From contig CALODL010000021.1 of the NCBI GenBank assembly GCA_942492115.1, positions 248,001-312,000 of the forward strand: DNA of 64,000 nt, given 5' to 3'. Positions 1 through 8,610 of this stretch are shown in pieces. Both the position numbers and the translations under genes were made by a program. The notes below the pieces were generated by a model, which saw nothing but the letters and a program-made list of their open reading frames with translations, made no database searches and was not told the DNA's origin. How positions within the stretch are numbered: the first letter of the stretch is position 1; each line of letters begins with the position of its first letter. This DNA is from CALODL01 sp942492115. GTDB taxonomy: Bacteria; Planctomycetota; Phycisphaerae; UBA1845; CAIVHJ01.

Positions 1-1
1 C

Positions 2-859
2 GGAATTCCGGACGATAGAACGGACAATTCTTATCACGTCGTGACCGCTACCGATGTCACGACTACGATCGAAGGCTTCATCATCACCGCGGGCAACGCG
101 ACCGGACACGCGGTCTCCTCGGGCGGTGGCATGCTCGTGACGCACGGTGCCCCCACGGTCGCGCATTGCTGGATGATTGACAACGCAGGACTGAATGCCG
201 GCGGGTTGTACGCGATAGACAGCATGGCCTGGATTACAGGGTGCAGGTTCCTCGGCAACACCGGTACCGGCGCAAGTTCCAACGGCGGCGCGGCCAACAT
301 CCAGGGTGGTCAGGTCACGCTGTCCAGCTGTGTGTTCTCGGGCAACACTGCCGCGATCGGAGCGGGCCTCGTTGCCGGTGGCATGCCCCGCATCACCAAC
401 TGTACGTTCAGTCGCAATACCGCGTCCTCGGTAGGCGGAGGTATCTATGTCCTGGCGTCCGCGTCGGCGACCATCGGCAATTGTGTATTGTGGAATAACA
501 TTGACCACACGGGCATGACCGAAAGTGCCCAGATCACTGCTCCGGGAAACGACTTCACGGTCAGTCATTCGATCGTGCAGGATGTGGCGGACTTCGCCGG
601 GTCGGGCAACATGGGACTCGATCCCATGTTTCGTTCTCCTGACGGGCCGGACGGAGCACCCGGGACGGCTGACGATGACCTGCGCGTCCGCGGGGACTCG
701 CCCGCGATCGATGCTGGAGACAACGGGATCGTAGACGGGAATGAAGACGTCAATGGACAGGCGCGCAGGGTCGACGACACCTGCACGACCGATTCAGGCA
801 ACGGAGCTGCTCCGGTGGTCGATCTGGGTGCGTATGAATCGGGTTCATGCCCGGACTGA
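2..859 (+). CDS. Right-handed beta-helix surface protein, 5'-truncated
   Basis: The reading frame is open from the left edge of the window, so the true start lies upstream; the first GTG at 41 is only an internal codon. The visible part has the short glycine/asparagine-rich turns of a pectin-lyase-like parallel beta-helix (for example FIITAGNATG, CTFSRNTAS and GGGIYV), each rung about 22 residues. The C-terminus carries the usual closing motif of bacterial polymorphic beta-helix proteins: SPAIDAGDNG, then DVNGQARR, then DLGAYESGSC. Such proteins are secreted or surface-anchored; substrate or partner cannot be told. No membrane anchor follows the last motif in the visible part. The fold assignment is strong; the function is unknown. 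Confidence 0.8.
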   Translation, partial: GIPDDRTDNSYHVVTATDVTTTIEGFIITAGNATGHAVSSGGGMLVTHGAPTVAHCWMIDNAGLNAGGLYAIDSMAWITGCRFLGNTGTGASSNGGAANIQGGQVTLSSCVFSGNTAAIGAGLVAGGMPRITNCTFSRNTASSVGGGIYVLASASATIGNCVLWNNIDHTGMTESAQITAPGNDFTVSHSIVQDVADFAGSGNMGLDPMFRSPDGPDGAPGTADDDLRVRGDSPAIDAGDNGIVDGNEDVNGQARRVDDTCTTDSGNGAAPVVDLGAYESGSCPD

Positions 860-882
860 AGCCGTGAATGAGGAACTCAGAA

Positions 883-1665
883 TCAGTTCCTACCGGCCAC
901 GAGGGTCAACGCCATCAGCAGGACAGCGCCCATGATGTAGATGCCCAGGGCACTGGATGCAGGCACGGCCGGGGGCGGCAGGAATTCGACGACCAGACGT
1001 GGTCGCTGGTCCGGGTCGCTGTTCTCACGGCTACCGATGCGGCGCGATGTACCGCCGGATGTCTCAGCCCCCTTGATCATCCAACCATGGTTGGTGGCCG
1101 GATCATCGCGCCAGGCCTGAACATCGGCCACCAGTTGAGCGCTGGACCAGGCATACACACCCGCACCATCCAATGACCGTTGGGCGCTGGGCGCCAGCTC
1201 GTAATCACCGTCGCCACCGGGAGCAGACCACGTGATGCCGTCGTAGAACCGATACACCCAACTGGCGTCGCCTGCTTCAGGAAGCGCCCCGGCTCCTCCG
1301 GGGTCACCGGCATCGGACGCCCCTTCGCCCCAGTCAGCGGTCAACCTGTGAAGTGTGACGCTATTGGGGTTACCCGAGGAGGATGCACTGACTGCCAGTG
1401 TCAACTCTGCGGCCGTAATGATCGAACCCGGCGGCACCTGGGCAGCCACGTCGAAGAATACGAGGGCGCGACGTGCGCCGAAGGCGCCGGTGCGACCGGC
1501 GAACAGGCGAACCCCCTGCCCATTGCTGCCACCTTCGGGGCAGCCACCACCACACATTTCATATATGGTGTTATCCTTGGACGGGGCGACGGTCACGGTC
1601 TCCGCAACCGCCATGGCCGAAGTGCACAGCAACACCACGACACCTCTCCCCCAGATTGATTTCAT
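883..1665 (-). CDS. Secreted DNRLRE-type protein with C-terminal membrane/sorting tail
   Basis: 260 residues. The ATG at 1665 is chosen because AGAGGGGAG sits 6-8 nt upstream and the protein then begins with a clean signal peptide ending near AVAE; the longer frame to 1725 has neither. The mature part resembles the DNRLRE domain of extracellular repeat proteins: FFDVAAQVPPGSIITAAELT, then LHRLTADWGEG and a WM-x-GAE strand. The last ~27 residues are a Val-Pro, a hydrophobic stretch and a short Arg-containing end (VAGRN), the plan of an IPTL/PEP-CTERM-type sorting tail, although the exact consensus is not met. It probably sits at the cell surface. It is convergent with the beta-helix gene, with 23 nt between the stops. 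Confidence 0.75.
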   Translation of the reverse strand: MKSIWGRGVVVLLCTSAMAVAETVTVAPSKDNTIYEMCGGGCPEGGSNGQGVRLFAGRTGAFGARRALVFFDVAAQVPPGSIITAAELTLAVSASSSGNPNSVTLHRLTADWGEGASDAGDPGGAGALPEAGDASWVYRFYDGITWSAPGGDGDYELAPSAQRSLDGAGVYAWSSAQLVADVQAWRDDPATNHGWMIKGAETSGGTSRRIGSRENSDPDQRPRLVVEFLPPPAVPASSALGIYIMGAVLLMALTLVAGRN

Positions 1666-1876
1666 GCTCTGCTCCCCTCTATCGGACCACCCCCAATGAT
1701 AGATGGCCCGTGTGAAATGATCCACATACGGCCGCGTGCCGCCCTCTAATCTTCCATCCTACTGCAGATGCACGAGTTATGACCTATTTGATGGTGCCCT
1801 TTCATGGGCCTGTGACTGAGCGTTCCAAACCGGTTACAATGATGTTTTGTGCAAACCTGCAGGGAGAGCAACTGCT

Positions 1877-3334
1877 ATGAAAACATTTGTGTGCGCGATC
1901 CTCGCATCCATTGTGTGTACCGCTTCGGCCTTCGGTCAAACGACTATTGATTTCGATACCGTCGCTGGCGGCGGACCGCTCGACAATGGTCAGGCGATCA
2001 ACGACACGGTCATACTTCCCGACGTCGTATTCTCGTTCGTTGCATCAGATGATCACCTCGAGGCGGCGATATTCGATTCGACTCCAGACGGCCCCAACCA
2101 GGACAGCCTGGATTGGGATCTGCTCGTCGACACGGGCAACGTGCTCATTCTGCAGAACGAGGACTACCCCGAACAGTCCATCGGCGAGATCTACGACACG
2201 CCCAACGACAGCGCGCTCGGTGGAACGTTGACCGTGCGATTCATGCACGAAGGTGGCGTTCGCGCTCTGAACATCCGTGTTATCGACATCGATGAAGACG
2301 AGAAAATGACCTTCATCATGACCGACACCGACGGCAACACGTTGCAGACCGAGACTGACCTGGGTCTGACCGGCAACGGCGGCCAGGCACTGTTCGACTT
2401 CCCGGGTGTCGAGCTTGGCGACGACTTCGACCCCAATCACGTCGTGGCCATCGACATCGTGCTCGATGGTTCCGGGGCGGTCGATGATCTGACGTTCAGC
2501 ACGGGCACCGGCATGTGCGAAGACGACATCGATTGTGACGACGATATCTTCTGCAACGGACAGGAAATGTGCATTGAAGGGGAGTGTTTCCCGGGCAAGA
2601 ATCCCTGCCCCGGCCAGACCTGCGATGAAGATGAACAAGTCTGCAACGAGGGCGAGTGCAACGCCGATGCCCAGTGCGACGATGGTACCCTGTGTACTGC
2701 CGATACCTGCGATGACGGCGTATGCAACTCGACCGTCATTCCGGGCTGCGACGATTGCAGCAACCCCGGCCTGTTCCTGACCAGCGAGTCATTGCCGATC
2801 ATGTCGGCCGAACCTCTCGTCGTGGATATCATGATGTCCTGCAGCGAAGAGCCCATCGTCGGAGCCCAGTTCTTCCTGCTCTATGACGTGCAGGCCCTGA
2901 CGCTCATCGATCTGCAGGTGGGTGAGTTCCCCTTCGACATCGAAATCTTCGAGAACGTCGATCCCGTGAATGGATTGATCGACTACGCCGTGCACGTGCC
3001 TTTCGCGCCGCCACATCCCGGTGACACCGGGCCGATACGATTGGCCACGGCAGTGTTCAGCGCAACCAACGACTGCGGAACGACAACGGTCCATTGGCGG
3101 CGCAACAATCCGCCGACCCGGCTGTCCACCGCTGGTGGTGGCGAGATTCAGCCAGAGCTCGTCGACCTCAACATTCGCGTGTTGTGTCCACCGGAACCCG
3201 AGTCACCAAACACCGATGACAACATTTCTCTAACCGAACAGGACTTGACTCAACCGCCATTGAAGAAGGTTCGCCGCAACCGGGTGCCGTCACAACGCGA
3301 CGGCCGCAGCGGGCGGCGACCACGAACCAGATAG
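1877..3334 (+). CDS. Secreted Cys-rich protein with cohesin-like domain
   Basis: 485 residues from the ATG at 1877, which has AGGGAGAG 8 nt upstream and opens a signal peptide cleaved near SAFGQ. Residues ~25-215 form a beta-rich N-terminal domain (opening TIDFDTVAGGG, closing LDGSGAVDDLTF) that is a distant relative of the N-terminal domain of the proteins at 26485, 28412 and 39530. Next comes a Cys/Asp-rich segment (CDDGTLCTADTCDDGVC) of the same type as their 23-residue repeats, and then a beta-sandwich resembling cohesin (VGAQFFLLYDVQALTLIDLQ). The final ~35 residues are basic and unlike the rest. Probable surface scaffold or adhesion protein; ligand unknown. A TACAAT box lies at 1835-1840. 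Confidence 0.75.
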   Translation: MKTFVCAILASIVCTASAFGQTTIDFDTVAGGGPLDNGQAINDTVILPDVVFSFVASDDHLEAAIFDSTPDGPNQDSLDWDLLVDTGNVLILQNEDYPEQSIGEIYDTPNDSALGGTLTVRFMHEGGVRALNIRVIDIDEDEKMTFIMTDTDGNTLQTETDLGLTGNGGQALFDFPGVELGDDFDPNHVVAIDIVLDGSGAVDDLTFSTGTGMCEDDIDCDDDIFCNGQEMCIEGECFPGKNPCPGQTCDEDEQVCNEGECNADAQCDDGTLCTADTCDDGVCNSTVIPGCDDCSNPGLFLTSESLPIMSAEPLVVDIMMSCSEEPIVGAQFFLLYDVQALTLIDLQVGEFPFDIEIFENVDPVNGLIDYAVHVPFAPPHPGDTGPIRLATAVFSATNDCGTTTVHWRRNNPPTRLSTAGGGEIQPELVDLNIRVLCPPEPESPNTDDNISLTEQDLTQPPLKKVRRNRVPSQRDGRSGRRPRTR

Positions 3335-3365
3335 GCGATACCGTCGTTGTCCAGATCACAACACA

Positions 3366-3396
3366 CCTCCGCCCCGATTGGGGCGGAGGTTTTTTT
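3366..3396 (+). terminator. Rho-independent terminator
   Basis: A perfect 10-bp GC stem (CCTCCGCCCC/GGGGCGGAGG) with a GATT loop is followed by seven T. It lies 32 nt after the stop of the Cys-rich/cohesin-like gene and before the convergent flavoprotein gene. Confidence 0.92.
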
Positions 3397-3434
3397 GTGG
3401 TCGATTACGGTGCGCCATGGAGAACGCAGGGGGA

Positions 3435-5150
3435 TCACAACGACTCTGCTACGGCCGTCGTGTAGATCTGGGCGTCGAGGACACTGTTCTCAACGGCGGG
3501 CAAGGCCCAGTTATCCTGGTTGACGAAGAAGATCCGACCATCGAGCGGCTCACGGATGCGTTGAATGTGCCCCTCGGCCATGAGACCGCGGTGAGCCAGG
3601 GGCAGCGCATGGCCCCAGCGGGTCATGCGGATCTCATGGACCGCCCTGTCGGATACACCGACGAGTTGGAGCATGGAACGAATCTGAGGAACGATCGACT
3701 CCGCGTAGTTTTGCCACGCATCATCGGTAATCAGCGTGAATCGCCCGGTGCTGAACGGCAATGGCCAATACAACGTCAACACTGCTTTGTGGCCTGCGGC
3801 TGTTTCAGCATAATGGCCGTTGAGCATATCGACGACCCGCGAAGCGGCCGCGGCCTCACCGGAATCGGTGGGCAGGCCTTTCCCGAGCAGGAACACATCG
3901 TAGAAGTCCAAGTCCACCGGCGCATCCAACAAGACGTTGGCCACGACATAGGCATTGTATTCGAGACTGTGCATCGAATTGAGCCGTGGCTCATCAATGT
4001 TTTCGAGATCATGAATGATGTACTTGCACAGCATTTTTGGACAACTCATGATCACGCGCTTGGCCAACAGCGACGCAGCCTTGCCTTGATCATCGATGTA
4101 GGTCACCTGCACGCGATCGTTGGCCGCCAATCGAACATCAACGACCTGTGAGTCCGCGCGCAGCAGACGGCGATGCGGGTTCCCATCGTTGGCACGCAGG
4201 CGCTGCCACAAGGCGTCGGCCATGTACGATGTGCCACCCGGGAACACCCAGCGACCGTACTCCTCAGCTGCCAGGAAATTCCACCCGCTGGCGGCCGAGA
4301 GCTGCTCCCATCCTTCGGCAAACGACGAGTAACAGTATGCCTGAATAGCATGCCCCAGGGCCTCTGGCACCGGAACCCCCATCCGCTCGGTGATGTCATC
4401 CTTGAACGACTTGCGATCGAGGTCGAGAATCCAGTCATTCGAACCATCGAACGCAAATGGTATGTCGGGGTAGCTCGATCCGGCCATCTCCTGCACGACC
4501 TGGAAGTAACGATGGTAGGCCCGTTGTTCCTCAGGAGAGGACGCCGCGCCGGTCCAGAACTCAGGCAACAGCTTGCCGCCGAACTCGACGAGATCACGCG
4601 CGTCATGCACACGCACCACGTCGCGCAAACCGAGCTCGGTATAGAACGTATCCAGAAAGCTGCCGGCGTCCGGCGTGATCACATAGGCGTTCCCCAATGA
4701 ATAGCGCACACCAGCCCAATCCTCGCCCATGGCCACGCCGCCAAATCGTGAACGCATCTCGAACAGCACGGTGTTGTAGTCGCGCAACATATACGCGGAA
4801 GCCAGGCCAGATATACCGCCGCCTACGATCGCGACGTCGATCTCTGCAGTCGGCGCAGGCGGACCGCCCGGTCCGAAGCAGTTCTCGCAGGTATGAAACG
4901 GAAAGTCTTCACGGTAGTCGTCGCCGGTCCACCAGTTGTTAAATGGCAGGCCATCGATGATGACGCGTCGCTGCGGGCAATTGAGCGTCTGCACCGGTCG
5001 TGTACGATCGCGAAGCGGGGTCGTCCCGAACCCGGCGCACGGCCCCTTGAGCACCTGCGGCCACCCAGTACGGGCGAGCGCCCCGAGAAGCAATCCGCTG
5101 GCGCCGCCCTGCAGGAACACCCGTCGTGAGAACATCGGGTCTGTTGACAT
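3435..5150 (-). CDS. Tat-exported FAD-dependent amine-oxidase-like protein
   Basis: 571 residues. The N-terminus has a twin-arginine signal (SRRVFLQGG, residues 8-16, then a hydrophobic stretch), so the protein is probably exported folded with its flavin. The dinucleotide-binding motif VAIVGGGISGLASAY is at ~106-120, followed by an acidic residue ending the second strand (LFEMRSRFGG), the signature of the amine oxidase/protoporphyrinogen oxidase/phytoene desaturase flavoprotein group. The C-terminal FVNQDNWALPAVENSVLDAQ helix fits the second FAD-binding segment of that family. Substrate unknown. There is no Shine-Dalgarno; a TTGGAT-18-TACAAT promoter ends 9 nt before the ATG, suggesting leaderless translation. 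No partner gene is in the same operon. Confidence 0.82.
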   Translation of the reverse strand: MSTDPMFSRRVFLQGGASGLLLGALARTGWPQVLKGPCAGFGTTPLRDRTRPVQTLNCPQRRVIIDGLPFNNWWTGDDYREDFPFHTCENCFGPGGPPAPTAEIDVAIVGGGISGLASAYMLRDYNTVLFEMRSRFGGVAMGEDWAGVRYSLGNAYVITPDAGSFLDTFYTELGLRDVVRVHDARDLVEFGGKLLPEFWTGAASSPEEQRAYHRYFQVVQEMAGSSYPDIPFAFDGSNDWILDLDRKSFKDDITERMGVPVPEALGHAIQAYCYSSFAEGWEQLSAASGWNFLAAEEYGRWVFPGGTSYMADALWQRLRANDGNPHRRLLRADSQVVDVRLAANDRVQVTYIDDQGKAASLLAKRVIMSCPKMLCKYIIHDLENIDEPRLNSMHSLEYNAYVVANVLLDAPVDLDFYDVFLLGKGLPTDSGEAAAASRVVDMLNGHYAETAAGHKAVLTLYWPLPFSTGRFTLITDDAWQNYAESIVPQIRSMLQLVGVSDRAVHEIRMTRWGHALPLAHRGLMAEGHIQRIREPLDGRIFFVNQDNWALPAVENSVLDAQIYTTAVAESL

Positions 5151-5189
5151 GATTTATGTATTGTATCGAATCAGAAGTGGGTTATCCAA
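5151..5189 (-). promoter_or_regulatory. Promoter of the flavoprotein gene, possibly leaderless
   Basis: Read on the minus strand: TTGGAT (5189-5184), an 18-nt spacer and TACAAT (5165-5160). The ATG is 9 nt after the -10 box, leaving almost no room for a 5' leader. Confidence 0.5.
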
Positions 5190-5358
5190 AGACCCGTCGC
5201 CCCATCGCGACCTACAGGCTCAAGTGCATACCGGGCCCCGGTGGCAGTCCACAGGGTACAGCCGTGGCGCAACCACGCCTCAGGACATTCTCAGGTTGAT
5301 CGATGTGCTCAACGGCGCCGGCCAGTTCAAATCCTGGATCGGGCGCTCTCTGCCTTGA
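5156..5358 (+). pseudogene. Possible relic of a dockerin-like protein C-terminus
   Basis: One frame reads TTPQDILRLIDVLNGAGQF and ends at a stop at 5358. This resembles the 'TPxDILxxIDxLNGAG' closing segment found in many planctomycete secreted proteins. There is no start, signal peptide or domain in front, and the frame overlaps the 5' end of the flavoprotein gene further upstream, so it is read as a decayed remnant, or chance. The whole 349-base gap (5151-5499) holds no other credible gene, only the promoter on its right-to-left side and the terminator at 5436-5470. Confidence 0.25.
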
Positions 5359-5435
5359 GCACCTGCAGTGCGGCGGCTGCCCTGTGCAACGACGGACGCC
5401 GGCACGCCGTTGTGGAGGCTTGCCCTCGTAAATGA

Positions 5436-5470
5436 ACAAGCACGGCGAGGTCGCAATTCGCCGTGCTTGT
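5436..5470 (-). terminator. Terminator hairpin after the PNPOx-like gene
   Basis: A perfect 13-bp inverted repeat (ACAAGCACGGCGA/TCGCCGTGCTTGT) with a 9-nt loop lies 30 nt past the stop of the PNPOx-like gene. The following minus-strand bases (TCATTTAC) are only weakly T-rich, so efficiency is uncertain. Confidence 0.65.
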
Positions 5471-5499
5471 CCGAGGAAAGAAAGGGAGGGTCGTTGTGG

Positions 5500-6150
5500 C
5501 TATGTTCGTGTGTAGTTCAGTACATATTCCGGTGTTTCTATGCCAGGCGTCAGCCTGGGGTCGGTGAGCGGCGTTCCAGGCTGCAGGGTCAGTGGGATGA
5601 CTCCAGCCCATACGGGCAGGGCGTAGTCTGCTTCTTCGTCGCCGGGCGGGCCGGTGCGGACTTTTGCGGAACACTCGTCGATGGGTATGCTCACGACCGC
5701 CGTCGCGTCCATCTCGTTGACCGATGCACCCCGTGCATCAGCCGTCCGGCCGGGAACGACTTGTTCGACCAGAGCATCCAGAATAGCGCGCTTTCGAGTC
5801 TGGTCGGTTACCTCGCAAGCGGATCCCAGCACCACCACCGAGCGATAGTTCATCGAATGATGGAACGCGGACCGCGCCAGGACCAACCCGTCGAGCAATG
5901 TAACGGTGACACACACAGGGGCGCCGGTCTTGAGGATTCTGAGCATGCGACTGCCGTGTGACCCATGAAGACACAGTCGATCGCCGACACGCACATGAAT
6001 GGTCGGGATGACGAACGGCTGCCCGTCGGCCATGAACCCGACGTGGCAGATCGTCGCTTCGTCGAGAATGGCATCGATTGTCGCGCGGTCATAGACACCC
6101 CGCGCCGGGATACGGTTGATCGTCGTGCGTGTGCTGGGGACGCCATCCAT
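5500..6150 (-). CDS. PNPOx-like flavin-binding protein (COG3467 type)
   Basis: 216 residues from the ATG at 6150, preceded by an ideal AAGGAGGG. The fold is the split beta-barrel of pyridoxamine-phosphate-oxidase-like proteins: ICHVGFMADGQPFVIPTIHV, then LCLHGSHGSRMLR (the flavin-nucleotide-binding stretch) and SVVVLGSACEVTD. It is closest to the COG3467/NimA-like branch, whose members bind FMN, F420 or heme; the cofactor and substrate cannot be decided here. Its ATG overlaps the stop of the DMT transporter gene by one base (TGATG), so the two are translationally coupled. Both are divergent from a MocR regulator that probably controls them. The first 29 residues of the longer frame are transporter-gene sequence read out of frame. 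Confidence 0.85.
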   Translation of the reverse strand: MDGVPSTRTTINRIPARGVYDRATIDAILDEATICHVGFMADGQPFVIPTIHVRVGDRLCLHGSHGSRMLRILKTGAPVCVTVTLLDGLVLARSAFHHSMNYRSVVVLGSACEVTDQTRKRAILDALVEQVVPGRTADARGASVNEMDATAVVSIPIDECSAKVRTGPPGDEEADYALPVWAGVIPLTLQPGTPLTDPRLTPGIETPEYVLNYTRT

Positions 6151-7166
6151 CAACAGCCCTCCTTGACTTCGCAGGTCGCCGGCTGCGCGCCGAAAGTCGG
6201 ACCGGTCGGGCGGGGCCGCGCTCCCGCGCCCCTGCAAGGCTCCTGTGGGACGGGCGGCGCTGCCTGTCGTGCCACGGTAATGAGCACGATGGCTGCGAGG
6301 ATGATCGCCGCCGCCACGACCACGCGGGCGCTGAGCGGCTCATCTTTGAACAAGAAACCCAGCGTCATCGCGACGACGGGATTGACATAGGCGTAGGTTC
6401 CGACGCGCGCAGGCGTCGTTGCCGTCAGCAACCACACGTAGGATGACAGGGCCAGGATCGACCCGAACAGAATGAGGTACACCAGAGCAACCAGTGACTG
6501 CCAGGACACGCCAGCGATATCGACCTCAGCCCATTCTCCACTGGCGCTGCCGATGACGATCAACACGGCGCCCCCGCCAAGCATCTCCATGGCGGTTGTT
6601 TGAAACGTCGAGCGGGGCAACTCGAGACGGCGGGCCAGTAGCGAACCCAGCGCCCACGCCAGACATGCCACGAGCATTCCGGCCGCACCCCACGGATCGA
6701 TCGGCTCTCCACTCAGAGACGAACCACCAATCAGGAGATACACACCCATCAGACCAATGACCAATCCGGCAACGATGCTGAGCGTCGGACGCGGACCGCG
6801 GAACAACCCCCAGTCGAGGGCCACGAGCCACAGCGGCACCGTGGCCACCAGCAGCGCTGCGATCCCGGATGGCACGACCTGTTCGGACCAGCACACCAGG
6901 CCGTTGGCCGTTGCCAGCATCAGGCAGCCGATGATCGCGGCATTGCGCCACTGCACGAACGTCGGACGACCTGCTCCGCGCCAGCGCATGATGGCATAGA
7001 GCAGCGCTCCTGCAACGGTGAAGCGCACAGCGGCCATGAGGAACGGCGGCATCGTTTCGATGGCATAGCGAATGGCCAGATAGGTCGAGCCCCACACGAC
7101 ATAGACCACGGCAAAGGCGGCGATGATGCCAAGGGAGGTGGGCGTCGAACGTTGTGCGGTAGTCAT
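6150..7166 (-). CDS. DMT-superfamily (EamA/YedA-like) exporter
   Basis: 338 residues from the ATG at 7166 with AGGTGA close upstream. Ten hydrophobic segments in two EamA repeats can be followed from VVYVVWGSTYLAIRYAIETM (first helix, family signature) to the LSARVVVAAAIILAAIVLIT helix near the C-terminus. The C-terminal ~35 residues are Pro/Gly/Arg-rich and cytosolic. Proteins of this type export amino acids, metabolites or drugs across the inner membrane; substrate not predictable. First gene of a two-gene operon with the PNPOx-like gene, divergent from the MocR regulator with 48 nt between the two start codons. Confidence 0.87.
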   Translation of the reverse strand: MTTAQRSTPTSLGIIAAFAVVYVVWGSTYLAIRYAIETMPPFLMAAVRFTVAGALLYAIMRWRGAGRPTFVQWRNAAIIGCLMLATANGLVCWSEQVVPSGIAALLVATVPLWLVALDWGLFRGPRPTLSIVAGLVIGLMGVYLLIGGSSLSGEPIDPWGAAGMLVACLAWALGSLLARRLELPRSTFQTTAMEMLGGGAVLIVIGSASGEWAEVDIAGVSWQSLVALVYLILFGSILALSSYVWLLTATTPARVGTYAYVNPVVAMTLGFLFKDEPLSARVVVAAAIILAAIVLITVARQAAPPVPQEPCRGAGARPRPTGPTFGAQPATCEVKEGC

Positions 7167-7178
7167 GCAGTCACCTGG

Positions 7179-7232
7179 TTGACAGTGATCCATTTTTTGT
7201 TATAGTACAATACCATGTCCGATCTAGTACAA
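7179..7232 (+). promoter_or_regulatory. MocR promoter with direct-repeat operator
   Basis: TTGACA (7179-7184), a 16-nt spacer and TATAGT (7201-7206) form a near-consensus promoter; the ATG at 7215 is 8 nt after the -10 box, so the mRNA is probably leaderless. The octamer TAGTACAA occurs twice in direct orientation, at 7203-7210 (over the -10) and 7225-7232 (inside codons 4-6), 22 bp apart, i.e. two helical turns. MocR/GntR regulators such as GabR and PdxR bind direct repeats, so this is a likely autoregulatory operator also covering the divergent transporter promoter. Confidence 0.7.
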
Positions 7233-8543
7233 AAATACATCACCGGGACCACTGCCGTCAAGATCTGTGAAAGTATTGAGTGTGCCGTATGCAGCGGACA
7301 CCTCGTCCCGGGCCAGAAACTGCCCACCGTGCGTGAACTGGCCGCGACTCTCGGTATCAGCCCGGCGACGGTCGCCGCAGCCTATCAAGCCCTGCAGGCC
7401 CGCGGGATGCTCGTCGCCCGTGGGCGGCGCGGCACCTGCGTCAGCCACCGGGCACCATGCGGTCCGCGGCCACCGGTCAGCGCTCCTCCGGGAACACGCA
7501 ACCTGTACGATGGCAATCCCGATCCCGCACTCCTGCCCGACTTTGCCGCGGCCCTGTCCGGTATCGATACGTCACCGCGACTGTATGGCGATGCTCCGCA
7601 ACATGGCCCGTTGGTGAAGTGGGTCAGCCGACGGTTCACTTCGATCGGCATTGACGGCAGCGAAGTCAGCATCGTCAGTGGTGCTATGGACGGTATCGAG
7701 CGTGTCCTTGGCGAGCATACCCGGCCGGGTGATGTGGTCGCTCTCGAGGATCCAGGTTACTGGAACGTGTACGATGTCGTACAGTCACGAGGTCTGGCGC
7801 CGATCTCGGTCATGATCGACGAAGAAGGGATTGTGCCCGATGAATTGGCTCGCGCATGCCAGCGGGGCATCAAGGCACTGATTTGCACGCCGCGAGCGCA
7901 GAACCCTACAGGCGCCGCGATTTCAGCGGAGCGCGCATCGGACTTGCAGCGCATACTCAAGAAGTACCCGGAAGTGCTGATCATCCACGACGATCACGCC
8001 GGCTTGATCACCGAAGCGCCGCTCAACCCGCTGCACCGTGGACATCACGGACCGTGGGCGTACATCCAGTCGTTCTCCAAGGCGCTCAATCCGGACCTGC
8101 GCCTCGCCGCCATCACGGGTGATTCTTCGACCATGCAACGCCTGCGGGATCGACTCATCGTCGGCGAGCGGTGGGTCAGTCATATACTGCAGCGCCTTGC
8201 GCACGCGCTGCTGTCGGATGCCACGATCCGCAAGCACCTGCAACATGTGGCAAGAACCTATCGCCGACGGCAGCAGGCCCTTATCGACGCCCTGGCCCAT
8301 CACGGTCTCGAGGCCACCGGGTCATCGGGTTACAATATCTGGCTGCCCGCTCCCGAAGAAACCAGTCTCGTTCAGTCACTGGCCGCCCAGGGCTGGGGGG
8401 TGTGTCCAGGAGAACGCTTTCGCATCAACGCATCACCGGCCATCCGCATTACAGCCTCGACGCTCGAACCGGATGATGCTGAATCTCTTGCATCACATAT
8501 CGCAACCGACCTTCAGCGCCGCCCGCACATCTCGAGCGTGTAG
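7215..8543 (+). CDS. MocR-family regulator (GntR HTH fused to aminotransferase)
   Basis: 442 residues. The N-terminal winged helix (residues ~10-80) contains the GntR signature LPTVRELAATLGISPATVAAA and a short linker. The rest is a fold-type-I aminotransferase domain: EDPGYWNVYDV, NPTGAAIS, IHDDHAG, and the PLP lysine K289 in QSFSKALNPDLRL. MocR proteins sense PLP or a PLP adduct and switch promoters rather than act as enzymes. Its divergent partners are a DMT exporter and a PNPOx-like flavoprotein, which makes vitamin B6 or amino-acid/amine homeostasis a reasonable but unproven theme. The start is fixed by the promoter 8 nt upstream; there is no Shine-Dalgarno. Confidence 0.9.
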   Translation: MSDLVQKYITGTTAVKICESIECAVCSGHLVPGQKLPTVRELAATLGISPATVAAAYQALQARGMLVARGRRGTCVSHRAPCGPRPPVSAPPGTRNLYDGNPDPALLPDFAAALSGIDTSPRLYGDAPQHGPLVKWVSRRFTSIGIDGSEVSIVSGAMDGIERVLGEHTRPGDVVALEDPGYWNVYDVVQSRGLAPISVMIDEEGIVPDELARACQRGIKALICTPRAQNPTGAAISAERASDLQRILKKYPEVLIIHDDHAGLITEAPLNPLHRGHHGPWAYIQSFSKALNPDLRLAAITGDSSTMQRLRDRLIVGERWVSHILQRLAHALLSDATIRKHLQHVARTYRRRQQALIDALAHHGLEATGSSGYNIWLPAPEETSLVQSLAAQGWGVCPGERFRINASPAIRITASTLEPDDAESLASHIATDLQRRPHISSV

Positions 8544-8550
8544 CGCGCAA

Positions 8551-8586
8551 GACCAGTGCCCGGGACTCATGGTCCGGGCATTGGTC
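8551..8586. terminator. Shared hairpin between convergent genes
   Basis: GACCAGTGCCCGG and CCGGGCATTGGTC pair over 13 bp with one G-T. It lies between the MocR stop (8543) and the stop of the convergent LolA-like gene (8611). There is no T-tract on either side, so the terminator role is inferred from position. Confidence 0.5.
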
Positions 8587-8610
8587 TCGTGACACTCTGC
8601 CAGAGGTGGT

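Noticed and set aside
3366..3396. Bidirectional terminator for the flavoprotein gene as well
   Set aside because: The minus-strand side of the hairpin lacks a T-tract; it is assigned to the plus-strand gene only.
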